From contig NC_009485.1 in NCBI RefSeq assembly GCF_000015165.1, positions 2,148,001 through 2,212,000 on the forward strand: DNA of 64,000 bases. The letters are read 5' to 3'. Below are positions 35,021 to 44,199 of the stretch, piece by piece (the first letter of the stretch is position 1; each line of letters opens with the position of its first letter). The stretch is from Bradyrhizobium sp. BTAi1 (GTDB taxonomy: Bacteria; Pseudomonadota; Alphaproteobacteria; Rhizobiales; Xanthobacteraceae). Position numbers and translations under genes: made by a program. The notes under the pieces were generated by a model. That model saw only the letters and a program-made list of their open reading frames with translations. It was not told the origin of the DNA and did not search any database.

Positions 35021-35782
35021 ATGAGGCTCGCAGGCAAGGTCGCGGTCATCACCGGTGGCGGCTCGGGCATCGGCCGCGCCAGCGCCGTGATGTTTGCGCG
35101 CGAAGGTGCGTTCCTTGCGCTGGTCGATCGCGACGCCGCGGGCGCCGAGGAAACACGCGCGCTGATGCGCGATGCAGGCGGTGACGGCAGCGTCCATATC
35201 GGAGATGTCGGCGACGCCGATTTTGCCAAGACCACGATCGAAAACGTCGCCGCGGCGCGCGGCCGGGTCGATGTGCTGATGACCGCGGCCGGCTTCTCCT
35301 GCGGCGGGACCGTCGTCACCACCGATCCCGCCGATTGGGACGCGGTGTTCCGCGCCAATGTCGGCGGCACCTGGCTGTGGGCGAAGGTCGCGGTGCCGAT
35401 CATGCAAGTCCAGAAGTCTGGATCGATCATCACTGTGGCGTCGCAGCTCGCGGTCGCCGGCGGCAAAGGCAACAGCGCCTATATCGCCGCCAAGGGCGCG
35501 ATCATCAGTCTCACTCGCACGATGGCGGTTGACTTCGCGACCGACGGCATCCGCGTCAACGCGCTGGCGCCGGGCGCGATCGACACGCCGCTGCTGCGCC
35601 GGAGCTTCGCCCGTCACGCCGATCCCGAGCCGGTGCGCGAGGCCTCGCGCCTGCGGCATGCGATGAAGCGCTTCGGCGAGGCGGACGAGGTCGCCGCCGC
35701 TGCGCTGTTTCTGGCCAGCGACGAGGCGTCGTTCACCACGGGCATCGTGCTGCCGGTGGATGGCGGCTGGCTGGCGGCGTAG
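35021..35782 (+). CDS. Short-chain dehydrogenase/reductase
   Basis: 253 aa classical SDR. The cofactor motif is TGGGSGIGRASAVMF, the catalytic serine is in ITVASQLAVAGG, YIAAK gives the Tyr/Lys pair, and the C-terminal FTTGIVLPVDGGW is typical. The ATG at 35021 has GGAGAGG upstream and lies one base after the epimerase stop; an in-frame ATG at 35006 is less likely. The substrate is unknown. Confidence 0.85.
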   Translation: MRLAGKVAVITGGGSGIGRASAVMFAREGAFLALVDRDAAGAEETRALMRDAGGDGSVHIGDVGDADFAKTTIENVAAARGRVDVLMTAAGFSCGGTVVTTDPADWDAVFRANVGGTWLWAKVAVPIMQVQKSGSIITVASQLAVAGGKGNSAYIAAKGAIISLTRTMAVDFATDGIRVNALAPGAIDTPLLRRSFARHADPEPVREASRLRHAMKRFGEADEVAAAALFLASDEASFTTGIVLPVDGGWLAA

Positions 35783-35875
35783 TCGTGGTTATGAGTCCGG
35801 ATCCATCCGAGCTGGACACGGGTCTGTCTCACACTCGCTAGTTTTCGATACAGATATCAGAATGCGGACGGTGCC

Positions 35876-36010
35876 CCGCCTCGTCCCGCGTGCGGGGAGA
35901 GGCCGGATTGCATCGCCAGACGCAATCCGGGTGAGGGGGACTCTCCGCACGGCCGGTGCGAGTGGCTGTCCCTCACCCCAACCCTCTCCCCGTAAGGACG
36001 GGGAGAGGGA
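35876..36010. repeat. Palindromic repeat, CTCTCCCC family
   Basis: The strongest part is a perfect 12-bp stem, CCCTCTCCCCGT (35983-35994) and its complement at 35999-36010, with a 4-base loop. Related CCCC/GGGGAGAGG and GGATTGC/GCAATCC inverted blocks precede it. It lies in the 330-bp gap between the SDR gene and the LysR gene. No small gene is evident there. Confidence 0.75.
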
Positions 36011-36113
36011 GCGCACCGCTGTTGCGGCGATGGTCCGGCTCGAACTTCCGGACAACGGAGAGGCAATCTTGCTGATGGAGCAAGGCGTGGGAGAACTCAG
36101 TTCGGCTCAGCAC

Positions 36114-37010
36114 TCATCGCTTTACTGGCGCCTTCCGGTCACGTCCGCGCAGGATATCCGCGAGCGCCGTAGCGTTGCGCGACAGCGGCTCGAAGCGCGG
36201 CGTCAGCAGATAGGCGCGCATCGGGATCTTCGGCGCCAGGGGACGGGCGGCGAGGTCGGGCCAGGCCCGGCCGCGCAGCACGAATTCGTCGACCACCGCA
36301 AGGCCCGCGCCGGCGCGGACCATCGCGCAGGCGTCGGGCGTGTAGCGCACGATGGTCGTCGGCTCAGGGCTGCCGCCGGCCAGGGCCTGCGCGACGATAT
36401 GGCCGTAGGGCGTCTGCGGGCCGAAGCCGACCAGCGGATAGGGCGCGATGTCTTTCGGCCGGATGCTGCGCAGCCTTGTCAGCGCGTGATCGACCGGCAT
36501 GATCACATGCAGCGCGCCCTCGGCGATCGTTTCCACCGCGACCGTCGGCTCGTCGACCGGCAGCACGGTGATGCCGAGATCGGCGCGTGCTGTTCCGACG
36601 CGGTTGACAATCTCCAGAAGCGTCAACGACTCGAACTCGACACGCAGGTCAGGAAAGCGGCTGCGCAGCCGCGCCAGCGCCTCCGGCACCATGCTGTGGC
36701 CCGCGCTCGGGCTCGCCACGACGCGGATCGTGCCGGTGCCGCCGGCGCGCAGCTCATCGGCGAGATCGTTGATGCGCGCGACGCCGCGATGGATGTGCTC
36801 GACCTCGGCGAACAGCCGTTTGGCCTCCGGCGTCGGCTGCACCCGGCCGCTGATGCGCTCGAACAGCTTCAGCTTGAGGCCATCCTCGGTATAGGCCAGC
36901 AGCCGGCTGATCGCCGGTTGCGACACCGACAACAGCCGCGCGGCGCCGCTGATCGAGCCTGATATCATGATGGCGCGGAACACTTCGATCTGGCGCAGAT
37001 TGAGCGGCAT
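36114..37010 (-). CDS. LysR-type regulator, NocR/OccR-like
   Basis: 298 aa with N-terminal helix-turn-helix (LRQIEVFRAIMISGSISGAA and VSQPAISRLLAYTEDGL) and an effector domain. The pattern resembles opine/arginine catabolism regulators, whose sites have an ATAA-N7-TTAT core. Such a site lies 51 bp upstream of its start, between it and the divergent monooxygenase gene. A near copy lies at 44087, in front of the FAD oxidase gene, so it probably controls both. Confidence 0.9.
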   Translation of the reverse strand: MPLNLRQIEVFRAIMISGSISGAARLLSVSQPAISRLLAYTEDGLKLKLFERISGRVQPTPEAKRLFAEVEHIHRGVARINDLADELRAGGTGTIRVVASPSAGHSMVPEALARLRSRFPDLRVEFESLTLLEIVNRVGTARADLGITVLPVDEPTVAVETIAEGALHVIMPVDHALTRLRSIRPKDIAPYPLVGFGPQTPYGHIVAQALAGGSPEPTTIVRYTPDACAMVRAGAGLAVVDEFVLRGRAWPDLAARPLAPKIPMRAYLLTPRFEPLSRNATALADILRGRDRKAPVKR

Positions 37011-37060
37011 GCGACCTCTTGTCTCGCAGCTGAGCGCCCGACTTTAGCTGCAGCCGGTAT

Positions 37061-37099
37061 CCCATAACAAGCTGTTATGGGCCGCGGACAAATCGGTAT
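37061..37099. promoter_or_regulatory. LysR operator and promoter block, copy 1
   Basis: CCATAACAA... with inverted TTATGG: ATAA (37064-37067) and TTAT (37075-37078) separated by 7 bp, within a 21-bp imperfect-centre palindrome. Downstream blocks GACAA (37087-37091) and GGTAT (37095-37099) recur at identical spacing at 44112-44124. Confidence 0.75.
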
Positions 37100-37218
37100 G
37101 GTCGGCCCTGGGCCCGCTTTGCTAAGCTTCGTGCGCCGGGTGACATGACTGATGGAGAGAGCGTGAGCGACAGCGAGCGTGTCGATCGCGATTGCGCGTG
37201 TTTCATCCGGTGGCTGGC

Positions 37219-38634
37219 ATGAGCGACGGTCTCGCCGCGCTGACGGCCCAGGTTCGTAGCGACCTCGCCAGGATCGCCCATCCCAGCATGCCATGGCTGA
37301 CGCCCGTGATCGCTCCCGATGGTCGCCCTGCGCTCGACGTTCTGATCGTCGGCGGCGGCCAGTCGGGCCTTGCGACTGCCTTTGCGCTGCTGCGCTCGCG
37401 AGTCAGCAACATTCTCGTGCTCGACAAGGCCGAAGCCGGCCGAGAAGGGCCGTGGCTCACTTATGCGCGCATGCCGACCCTGCGCAGCCCGAAGGACTTC
37501 ACCGGGCCCGATCTCGACATTCCGAGCCTGACCTATCAGTCCTGGCACGAAGCGACATTCGGCACTGACAGCTGGCGCGAACTTGACCTGATCCCGCGCG
37601 AATATTGGGCAGATTATCTTGCCTGGTATCGCGAGGTGCTCGATCTTCCGGTGCGCAATGGCTGCGAGGTCGTCGACATCGCAGCCGCTGCTGACGGCCT
37701 GCTGCAGGCGACCGTGCGCGGCAAGGACGGTGAGACGACGATCCATGCGCGCAAGATCGTGCTGGCGACCGGACAGGAGGGCATGGGCGACTGGAGCATC
37801 CCGGAGCCGCTGCGGCATCTGCCTGCAACGCGCTGCGTCCACTCAGGCGCTCAGATCGACTTCGAGGCTCTGCGTGGCCGCCGCGTCGCCGTGATCGGCG
37901 CCGGCGCGTCGGCCTTCGACAATGCGGCGGTGGCGCTCGAGACCGGCGCGGCGCGCGTGGATCTGTTGTGCCGCCGCGCGGAAATTCAGCTGATCCAGCC
38001 GTATCGTTGGCTGACCTTCCGGGGCTTCCTCCGGCATTTCTCCGAGCTCGACGATGCCTGGCGCTGGCGCTTCATGCGCGCGGTGCTGGAGCTGCGCGAA
38101 GGCTTTCCGCAGCACACTTATGATCGCTGCGCCCACCATGCCGCGTTCCACCTGCATGAGGGGGCGCCGGTGGTGGCTGCGCGCGAGACCAGTGAGGGCG
38201 TCGTGCTACAGACGGCGAACGGCGAAGTCATCGTCGACTTCGTGATCAGCGCGACCGGCATCACGATGGATTTCGCTCAGCGGCCTGAATTGAAGCGCTT
38301 CGCCGCCAACATCGCGCGTTGGACGGACCGTTACACGCCGGAAGCAAGCGAGCGCAATGACCGGCTCGGCGCTTTCCCCTATCTCGCTGACGACTATGCA
38401 CTGTGCGAGCGCAACGCAGGCGAAACGCCGTGGATCAGCAACATTCACGTCTTCGCCATTGCCTCGACGATGAGCTTCGGCGCCTCGGGCTCGTCGATCA
38501 ACGCGATGACGACGGCGGTGCCGAAGCTCGTGCATGGTCTGACGCGCGGGCTGTTCAGAGCGGATATCGACAAGCATTGGGCCAGCTTTCAGGCCTATGA
38601 TGTGAAGCAGGCCGCGGTGCGGCGTGGCACGTGA
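37219..38634 (+). CDS. FAD/NAD(P)-binding oxidoreductase, flavin monooxygenase-like
   Basis: 471 aa. The FAD-binding motif is LIVGGGQSGLATAFALL near residue 50, a second Rossmann motif VAVIGAGASAFDNA near residue 225, and SATGITMDFAQRPEL is the ATG-type motif of flavin monooxygenases. It probably hydroxylates a small N- or S-containing compound with NAD(P)H and oxygen. The start at 37219 (MSDGLAALTAQVRSD) is uncertain; a longer frame begins at 37192. It is divergent from the LysR gene. Confidence 0.75.
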   Translation: MSDGLAALTAQVRSDLARIAHPSMPWLTPVIAPDGRPALDVLIVGGGQSGLATAFALLRSRVSNILVLDKAEAGREGPWLTYARMPTLRSPKDFTGPDLDIPSLTYQSWHEATFGTDSWRELDLIPREYWADYLAWYREVLDLPVRNGCEVVDIAAAADGLLQATVRGKDGETTIHARKIVLATGQEGMGDWSIPEPLRHLPATRCVHSGAQIDFEALRGRRVAVIGAGASAFDNAAVALETGAARVDLLCRRAEIQLIQPYRWLTFRGFLRHFSELDDAWRWRFMRAVLELREGFPQHTYDRCAHHAAFHLHEGAPVVAARETSEGVVLQTANGEVIVDFVISATGITMDFAQRPELKRFAANIARWTDRYTPEASERNDRLGAFPYLADDYALCERNAGETPWISNIHVFAIASTMSFGASGSSINAMTTAVPKLVHGLTRGLFRADIDKHWASFQAYDVKQAAVRRGT

Positions 38635-38716
38635 TTTGCTGCTCGGCAGGCGTCGCCGGTGACCGCTGGCAGGCTATTCAGTCCCGGATTTTGAGACTAA
38701 CAGGGGAACAGGGGCG

Positions 38717-40336
38717 ATGAGTATCGAAATGTCTAAACGTTCGTTATTTGCGGCGACTGCCTTGCTCGCCGTGACGCTGGCCGCGCCTTCAGCCTTTGCG
38801 CAGAGCCGCGCCGAAACCCTGCGCTACGTCACCGGCGCCACCGTCAACACGCTTGATCCGAACATTCCGGGCTCGACGCGCGAGGCCTTTGCGCTGTCGA
38901 TGTCGAGCTACGACCGGCTGGTGTCGTTCGGCCGCAAGCTGCTCAATGGTAAGTGGGTGTTCGATCTGGACACGATCACCGGCGAACTCGCCGAATCCTA
39001 TTCCGTCAGCGCCGACGGCCTGAAGATCACCTTCAAGCTGCGCCCCGATGCCAAGTTCCAGGACGGCTCGCCGGTCACGGCCGAGGACGTCAAATGGTCG
39101 CTCGACCGCTGCGTCACCGCGCCGATCCTCGGCAAGGCGCAGCTGCTGACGGGCTCGCTGACGTCGGCCGATCAGTTCAAGGTGATCGACCCGTTGACGA
39201 TCGAGGTAACGCTGCCCAAGCCGGACAAGCTGGCGCTGCCGAATCTGGCGACCGTCTATCCGATCATCATCAACTCCAAGCTCGCCAAGGCCCACGCGAC
39301 CGCCGAGGATCCGTGGGCGCTGAACTGGACCAAGGAGAACGCGGCCGGCAGCGGCGCCTACATCGTCGAGACGTTCAAGCCCGGCGAGCAGGTGATCGCG
39401 AAGCGCAACGAGGCCTGGAACCGCGGCACGCCGGACAAGCCGGCGGCATTCAAGCGCCTGATCATCCAGTCGGTGCCGGAGCCGGCGACGCGCGCCAATC
39501 TCGTCGAGCGCGGCGATGCCGATCTCGTCATCGACCTGCAGGCGAGCGACGTGCAGTCGCTGGAAGGCAAGGGTAAGCTGAAGGTGATCTCGACGCCGCA
39601 ATACAATGCGGTGACCTTCATCTCGATGAACAACACCATCCCGCCGTTTGACAACGTCAATGTGCGCCGCGCCATCGCTTTTGCGCTGCCCTATGACGAC
39701 ATGTTCAAGGCGGCGTTGTTCGGCCGCGGCGCGCCGCTGTACGGCGCGACCTGGGCCGACGGCAAGCCGCCGAGCGGCGGTTATCCGATCCCGCAGCCGA
39801 TCAAGCTCGATCTGGAGAAGGCCAAGGCCTATCTGAAGGAGGCCGGCATGCCCGATGGCTTCTCGACCACCTTCAGCTTCAATGTCGGCCAGGCCGCAAC
39901 CGCCGAGCCGATGGCGGCGCTCGTGAAGGAGCAGCTCGGCAAGATCGGCATCAAGGTCGACATCCAGAAGCTGCCCGATGCGCAGATGTCGACGGCGATC
40001 AACGAGAAGAAGCTGCCCTTCTTCATCGAAGGCATCGTCGCCTGGCTGCCCTCGACGGACTATTTCTATCGCAACTTCTACACCGGCAAGCAGCGCTGGA
40101 ACTACTCCTCGACCGACAATGCCGAGCTGGAGAAGATCGCGCAGGAGGCGCGCTTCGAGGCCGACAAGGCGAAATATGAGGAGCAGGGCAAGGCGCTCAA
40201 CGCCATCCATTTCGACCAGATGTTCCAGATCCCGATCTGGCAGGCGGCGCAGGACGCTGTGATGCAGCCGACGGTGGACGGCTATGTCTACCAGTTCACG
40301 CGGCAGGTCGATTATCGTAACCTGAGCCGCAAGTAG
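38717..40336 (+). CDS. ABC transporter peptide/opine-type binding protein (family 5)
   Basis: 539 aa periplasmic protein of the DppA/OppA/NikA fold. Signal peptide MSKRSLFAATALLAVTLA, with cleavage near AFA-QSRAE. The family block ITFKLRPDAKFQDGSPVTAE is present. AGGGGAACAGGGG precedes the start. First gene of a dppABC(DF)-type operon. The substrate is unknown: peptides, opines or other amines. Confidence 0.9.
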   Translation: MSIEMSKRSLFAATALLAVTLAAPSAFAQSRAETLRYVTGATVNTLDPNIPGSTREAFALSMSSYDRLVSFGRKLLNGKWVFDLDTITGELAESYSVSADGLKITFKLRPDAKFQDGSPVTAEDVKWSLDRCVTAPILGKAQLLTGSLTSADQFKVIDPLTIEVTLPKPDKLALPNLATVYPIIINSKLAKAHATAEDPWALNWTKENAAGSGAYIVETFKPGEQVIAKRNEAWNRGTPDKPAAFKRLIIQSVPEPATRANLVERGDADLVIDLQASDVQSLEGKGKLKVISTPQYNAVTFISMNNTIPPFDNVNVRRAIAFALPYDDMFKAALFGRGAPLYGATWADGKPPSGGYPIPQPIKLDLEKAKAYLKEAGMPDGFSTTFSFNVGQAATAEPMAALVKEQLGKIGIKVDIQKLPDAQMSTAINEKKLPFFIEGIVAWLPSTDYFYRNFYTGKQRWNYSSTDNAELEKIAQEARFEADKAKYEEQGKALNAIHFDQMFQIPIWQAAQDAVMQPTVDGYVYQFTRQVDYRNLSRK

Positions 40337-40436
40337 GACGACAAACGCAGTTCGGGTCGATCTGGTGCGCCGGCACGGGTGAGGGATCTGGTTGAGAGTG
40401 TTTGCCGTGGCGCCCCTTAGCCGCGCTTGCGGCGCG

Positions 40437-40459
40437 ACCTCTCCCCGCTGGGGAGAGGT
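40437..40459. repeat. Hairpin of the CTCTCCCC family after the binding-protein gene
   Basis: ACCTCTCCCC and its perfect complement form a 10-bp stem with loop GCT. It is in the 182-bp gap between the binding protein and the first permease of the same operon. It may stabilise the upstream mRNA and give the binding protein higher expression. A CGCGCTTGCGGCGCG block precedes it. Confidence 0.7.
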
Positions 40460-40518
40460 GGGAGATCGTGGCGGGCGCCTGTGTTCGATAACGATGGCTT
40501 GGGACAGAAGGTAGATCC

Positions 40519-41550
40519 ATGGGCACGATCGGCGCAACTTTGCTGCGGGCGGGACGACGCTTCGTCTCGTCGCTGCCGGCGCTGTTCGGTGTCCTGGTCT
40601 TCACCTTCCTCTTGATGCGCGTACTGCCGGGCGATCCGGCCGTGTTCTTCGCCTCCGGCCCGAATGCCGGCAAGGAGGAGATCGAGGTGATCCGCCGGCA
40701 GCTCGGGCTCGACAAGCCGCTGCCGAACCAGCTCGCGATCTATCTCTACGACGTCGGCCGCGGCAATCTCGGCCGCTCGATGATGACTGGGCAGGCGGTC
40801 GCCAAGGACCTCAAGGAGCGGCTGCCGGCCTCGCTCGAGCTGACATTGACAGCGTTGCTGATTGCGCTGGTCACCGCGGTGCCGCTCGGCGTGCTCGCGG
40901 CGTTGCGGCCGGGATCGCTGGTCGATCACGGCGTGCGGCTGTTCTGCTCGCTCGGCGTCTGCGTGCCGACCTTCGTCTCCGGCCTGCTGCTGATCTACGT
41001 GTTCTATTATCTGCTCGGTTTCGCGCCGGATCCGACCGGGCGTATCGACATCTTCGCCACTCTGCCGCCATCGCGCACTGGCTTCCTGATCATCGACTTC
41101 CTTCTCGCGGGCGATCTCGACGGCTGGTGGGCGGCGGCGCGGCAGCTGATGCTGCCAGCGCTGACCATGGCGCTGTTCGTGATCGCGCCGCTGGCGCGCA
41201 TCACCCGGGCCTCGATGCTGGTCTCGCTCGGCAGTGATTTCGTCCGCACCGCGCGCTCGGTCGGGCTGTCCTGGTGGCGGATCGTCGTCACCTATGCGCT
41301 GCGCAACGCGATCCTGCCTGTCATCACCATTGCCGGCATCGTGTTCTCGACCATGCTCGGCGCCAATGTCCTGGTGGAGAAGGTGTTCTCCTGGCCAGGC
41401 GTCGCCTCCTACGCGCTCGATGCGCTGCTGGTGTCGGACTATGCGCCGGTGCAGGGTTTCGTGCTGCTGATGGCGACCATCTTCGTGATCGTCAATCTCC
41501 TGGTCGATGTGCTCTACGGTATCGCCGATCCCCGGGCGACGGTGGCATGA
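40519..41550 (+). CDS. ABC transporter permease, DppB type
   Basis: 343 aa inner-membrane protein with about six hydrophobic segments. The N-terminal FTFLLMRVLPGDPAVFFASG is the DppB/OppB signature. The C-terminal EAA-like loop reads TARSVGLSWWRIVVTYALRN. It forms the channel with the next gene product. Confidence 0.92.
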   Translation: MGTIGATLLRAGRRFVSSLPALFGVLVFTFLLMRVLPGDPAVFFASGPNAGKEEIEVIRRQLGLDKPLPNQLAIYLYDVGRGNLGRSMMTGQAVAKDLKERLPASLELTLTALLIALVTAVPLGVLAALRPGSLVDHGVRLFCSLGVCVPTFVSGLLLIYVFYYLLGFAPDPTGRIDIFATLPPSRTGFLIIDFLLAGDLDGWWAAARQLMLPALTMALFVIAPLARITRASMLVSLGSDFVRTARSVGLSWWRIVVTYALRNAILPVITIAGIVFSTMLGANVLVEKVFSWPGVASYALDALLVSDYAPVQGFVLLMATIFVIVNLLVDVLYGIADPRATVA

Positions 41551-41560
41551 GCGATTGCAC

Positions 41561-42421
41561 ATGAGCACGATCGAGACCTCATCCACCTTGCGCCACACCG
41601 CCTTCGTGCTGCGCGGCAATCCGGTCACGGCGATCGCGGCCGCTGGCGCGCTGCTGCTGGCGCTGCTCGCGATATCAGCGCCGTGGCTCACGCCTTACGA
41701 TCCCATCGCCTCCGAGGTCTCGGCGGCGCTGCAGCCGCCAAGCGCCGCGCACTGGTTCGGCACCGACCAGCTCGGCCGCGACGTGCTGAGCCGCCTGATC
41801 GTCGCCAGCCGGCTCGATCTCACCATCGCGGTGACCGCGGTCGCCGTGTCCTTTGCGCTCGGCTCGGTCGTCGGCGCGCTCTGCGGTTATGCCGGCGGCC
41901 GGCTCGACAATGCGGTTGGCCGCTTCGTCGACGTGCTGATGGCGTTCCCGCTGTTCGTGCTGGCGATGGCGATGGTTGCTGCGCTCGGCAACAGGGTCGA
42001 GAACATCGTGATCGCGACCGCGATCATCAATTTGCCGTTCTACATCCGCTTCGCGCGTGCCGAGGTGAACATCCGCCGCAATCTCGGCTGGGTCGAGGCC
42101 GCGCGCGCCTGCGGCGAGAGCCATGTCGCCGTTGTGCTGCGGTTCCTGCTGCCGAACGTGCTGCCGGCGATGGCGGTGCAGATGTCGCTCAATCTCGGCT
42201 GGGCGATCCTCAATGCGGCGGGCCTCTCCTTCATCGGCCTCGGCGTCAAGCCGCCGACGCCGGAATGGGGCATCATGGTCGCCGAGGGCGCCCGCTTCAT
42301 CTCGACCGGACGCTGGTGGCTGGTGGCATTTCCCGGCCTCGCCCTGATGAGCGCGGTGCTGTGCTTCAACCTGCTCGGCGACGGTTTACGCGACATCCTC
42401 GATCCGAGGATGAGAACGTGA
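41561..42421 (+). CDS. ABC transporter permease, DppC type
   Basis: 286 aa inner-membrane subunit with N-terminal APWLTPYDP and GTDQLGRDVLSRLIVASRLD, both DppC/OppC hallmarks. The EAA loop is EAARACGESHVAVVLRFLLP. The ATG at 41561 lies 10 bp after the preceding stop; an ATG overlapping that stop is out of frame. Its stop overlaps the GTG of the ATPase gene. Confidence 0.92.
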   Translation: MSTIETSSTLRHTAFVLRGNPVTAIAAAGALLLALLAISAPWLTPYDPIASEVSAALQPPSAAHWFGTDQLGRDVLSRLIVASRLDLTIAVTAVAVSFALGSVVGALCGYAGGRLDNAVGRFVDVLMAFPLFVLAMAMVAALGNRVENIVIATAIINLPFYIRFARAEVNIRRNLGWVEAARACGESHVAVVLRFLLPNVLPAMAVQMSLNLGWAILNAAGLSFIGLGVKPPTPEWGIMVAEGARFISTGRWWLVAFPGLALMSAVLCFNLLGDGLRDILDPRMRT

Positions 42422-44079
42422 TCGGATCAGAAAGCACACAGCCGCTGCTCGAGGTCGAGAACCTCAAGGTGACCTTCTCGACCCGCCGCGGTCTCGTTGA
42501 GGCCGTGCGCGGCGTGTCGCTGTCGCTGCAGCCCGGCGAGATGCTCGGGCTGGTCGGCGAGAGCGGCTCCGGCAAATCGGTGACCGGCTTTGCCATCACC
42601 CATCTGCTCGACAGGGCCGGCCACATCACCGAGGGCCTGATCCGCTTCAAGGGGCAGGACATCACCCGCGCCGGCGGCGCCGATCTGCGCAGCCTGCATG
42701 GGGCTGCGATGGCGATGATCTTCCAGAACCCGCGCGCGGCACTCAATCCGATCCGCACCGTCGGCCAGCAGATTGCGGACGCGATCCTCGCGCATCGGCG
42801 GCTGTCACGGGCGGAGGCGCAGGCCGAGGCGCTGAGCCTGCTCAAGGCCGTGCAGATCCGCGATCCCGAGCGGCGCATGGGCGCCTATCCGCACGAATTG
42901 TCGGGCGGCATGTGCCAGCGCGTGATGATCGCGGTCGCGATCTCCTGCAATCCATCACTGCTTATCGCCGACGAGCCGACCACCGGCCTCGACGTCACAA
43001 CGCAGAAGGTGGTGATGGACCTGCTCGCCAGGATCGCCGCCGACCGCGGCATGGCGACGATCCTGATCACGCATGACCTCGGGCTGGCCGCGCGCTATTG
43101 CGCGCGCGTCGTGGTGATGGAGCAGGGCAGGCTGGTCGAGGAGGCCGAGCCGCTGACGCTGTTCCACCGGCCGCAGCACCCCTACACCCGGCGGCTGGTT
43201 GCGGCCTCGCCGACGGCGACCTCGCGCATCGAGGACCTGGTGCCTGATGGCGAGAGGATTCCGCTGGTCGCGGTGACGGAGCTGCCGCCGCCGCACGGCA
43301 CGCCGCTGCTGCTCGATGTCAAGGCTGTCAGCAAGCGTTTCGACGACGGCACGGTCGGCGTTGCTGATTTCTCGATGACCATGCGCGGTGGCGAGAGCGT
43401 CGGCCTGGTCGGCGAGAGCGGCTCCGGCAAGAGCACGACGTCGCGCATGATCTGCCGCCTGATCGACGCCAGCGCCGGCGAGATCCTGTTCGACGGCCAG
43501 TCGATCGGCCAGATCCCTGCGCGCGACTTCCACCGTTCCGAGCTGCGCAGGGACATCCAGATCGTCTTCCAGGATCCGAACGACAGCCTCAATCCGCGCT
43601 ACACGGCGTTCGACTGCATCGCGCATCCGCTGCTGCGGCTGATGAATATGCGCAGCGGCGACAAGCTGCGCCAGCGGGTCGAGGAATGCGCTGACCGTGT
43701 GGGGCTGCCGCGGGAGCTGCTGTCGCGCTTTCCGCATCAGCTGTCCGGCGGCCAGAAGGCGCGCGTCGGCATTGCCCGCGCCATCGCCTGCAAGCCGCGC
43801 CTGCTGGTGCTGGACGAGCCGACCGCGGCGCTCGACGTCTCCGTGCAGGCGGTGGTGCTGCAGCTCCTCAACAAGCTCAGGCGTGAGGACAATCTCGCTT
43901 TCCTGTTTGTCAGCCACGATCTCAACGTCGTGCGCATGATGTGCGATCGCACCATCGTGCTGCGTACCGGCGTCATCGTCGAGCAGGGCGAAAGCCGGGC
44001 CTTGTTCGCCAACCCGCAGACTGACTACACGCGCGAGCTGGTCGATGCGGTTCCGCATATCGCCCCGGCGCCGGCCTGA
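42418..44079 (+). CDS. Fused ABC ATPase, DppD-DppF type
   Basis: 553 aa with two complete ABC domains. The first has Walker [12 protein letters not shown] near residue 45, signature [15 protein letters not shown] and Walker [13 protein letters not shown]. The second has [13 protein letters not shown] near residue 340, [15 protein letters not shown] and [12 protein letters not shown]. This replaces separate D and F proteins. It starts with GTG overlapping the DppC stop by 4 bp. Fused pairs of this kind are known for glutathione and opine importers (GsiA-like). Confidence 0.92.
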   Translation: MIGSESTQPLLEVENLKVTFSTRRGLVEAVRGVSLSLQPGEMLGLVGESGSGKSVTGFAITHLLDRAGHITEGLIRFKGQDITRAGGADLRSLHGAAMAMIFQNPRAALNPIRTVGQQIADAILAHRRLSRAEAQAEALSLLKAVQIRDPERRMGAYPHELSGGMCQRVMIAVAISCNPSLLIADEPTTGLDVTTQKVVMDLLARIAADRGMATILITHDLGLAARYCARVVVMEQGRLVEEAEPLTLFHRPQHPYTRRLVAASPTATSRIEDLVPDGERIPLVAVTELPPPHGTPLLLDVKAVSKRFDDGTVGVADFSMTMRGGESVGLVGESGSGKSTTSRMICRLIDASAGEILFDGQSIGQIPARDFHRSELRRDIQIVFQDPNDSLNPRYTAFDCIAHPLLRLMNMRSGDKLRQRVEECADRVGLPRELLSRFPHQLSGGQKARVGIARAIACKPRLLVLDEPTAALDVSVQAVVLQLLNKLRREDNLAFLFVSHDLNVVRMMCDRTIVLRTGVIVEQGESRALFANPQTDYTRELVDAVPHIAPAPA

Positions 44080-44086
44080 GCGCCCC

Positions 44087-44124
44087 CCATAACAATCGAT
44101 TATGGAGGGCCGACAACTTGGTAT
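44087..44124. promoter_or_regulatory. LysR operator and promoter block, copy 2
   Basis: CCATAACAA (44087-44095) and TTATGG (44100-44105) with ATAA-N7-TTAT at 44089-44103. GACAA (44112-44116) and GGTAT (44120-44124) follow at the same offsets as in copy 1 at 37061. It lies between the ATPase stop and the FAD oxidase start. Confidence 0.75.
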
Positions 44125-44199
44125 TGGGGCCGCGATCGGCGGGCCTGTTAGTTTGCGGCCGTCGCCATCCCTCCCACTCGAAAGGCTGAAGCGCTGACC

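Noticed and set aside
37213..37227. TGGCATGAGCGACGG as a sigma-54 promoter near the monooxygenase start
   Set aside because: The -12 element TTGC is absent, and the site overlaps the start codon.
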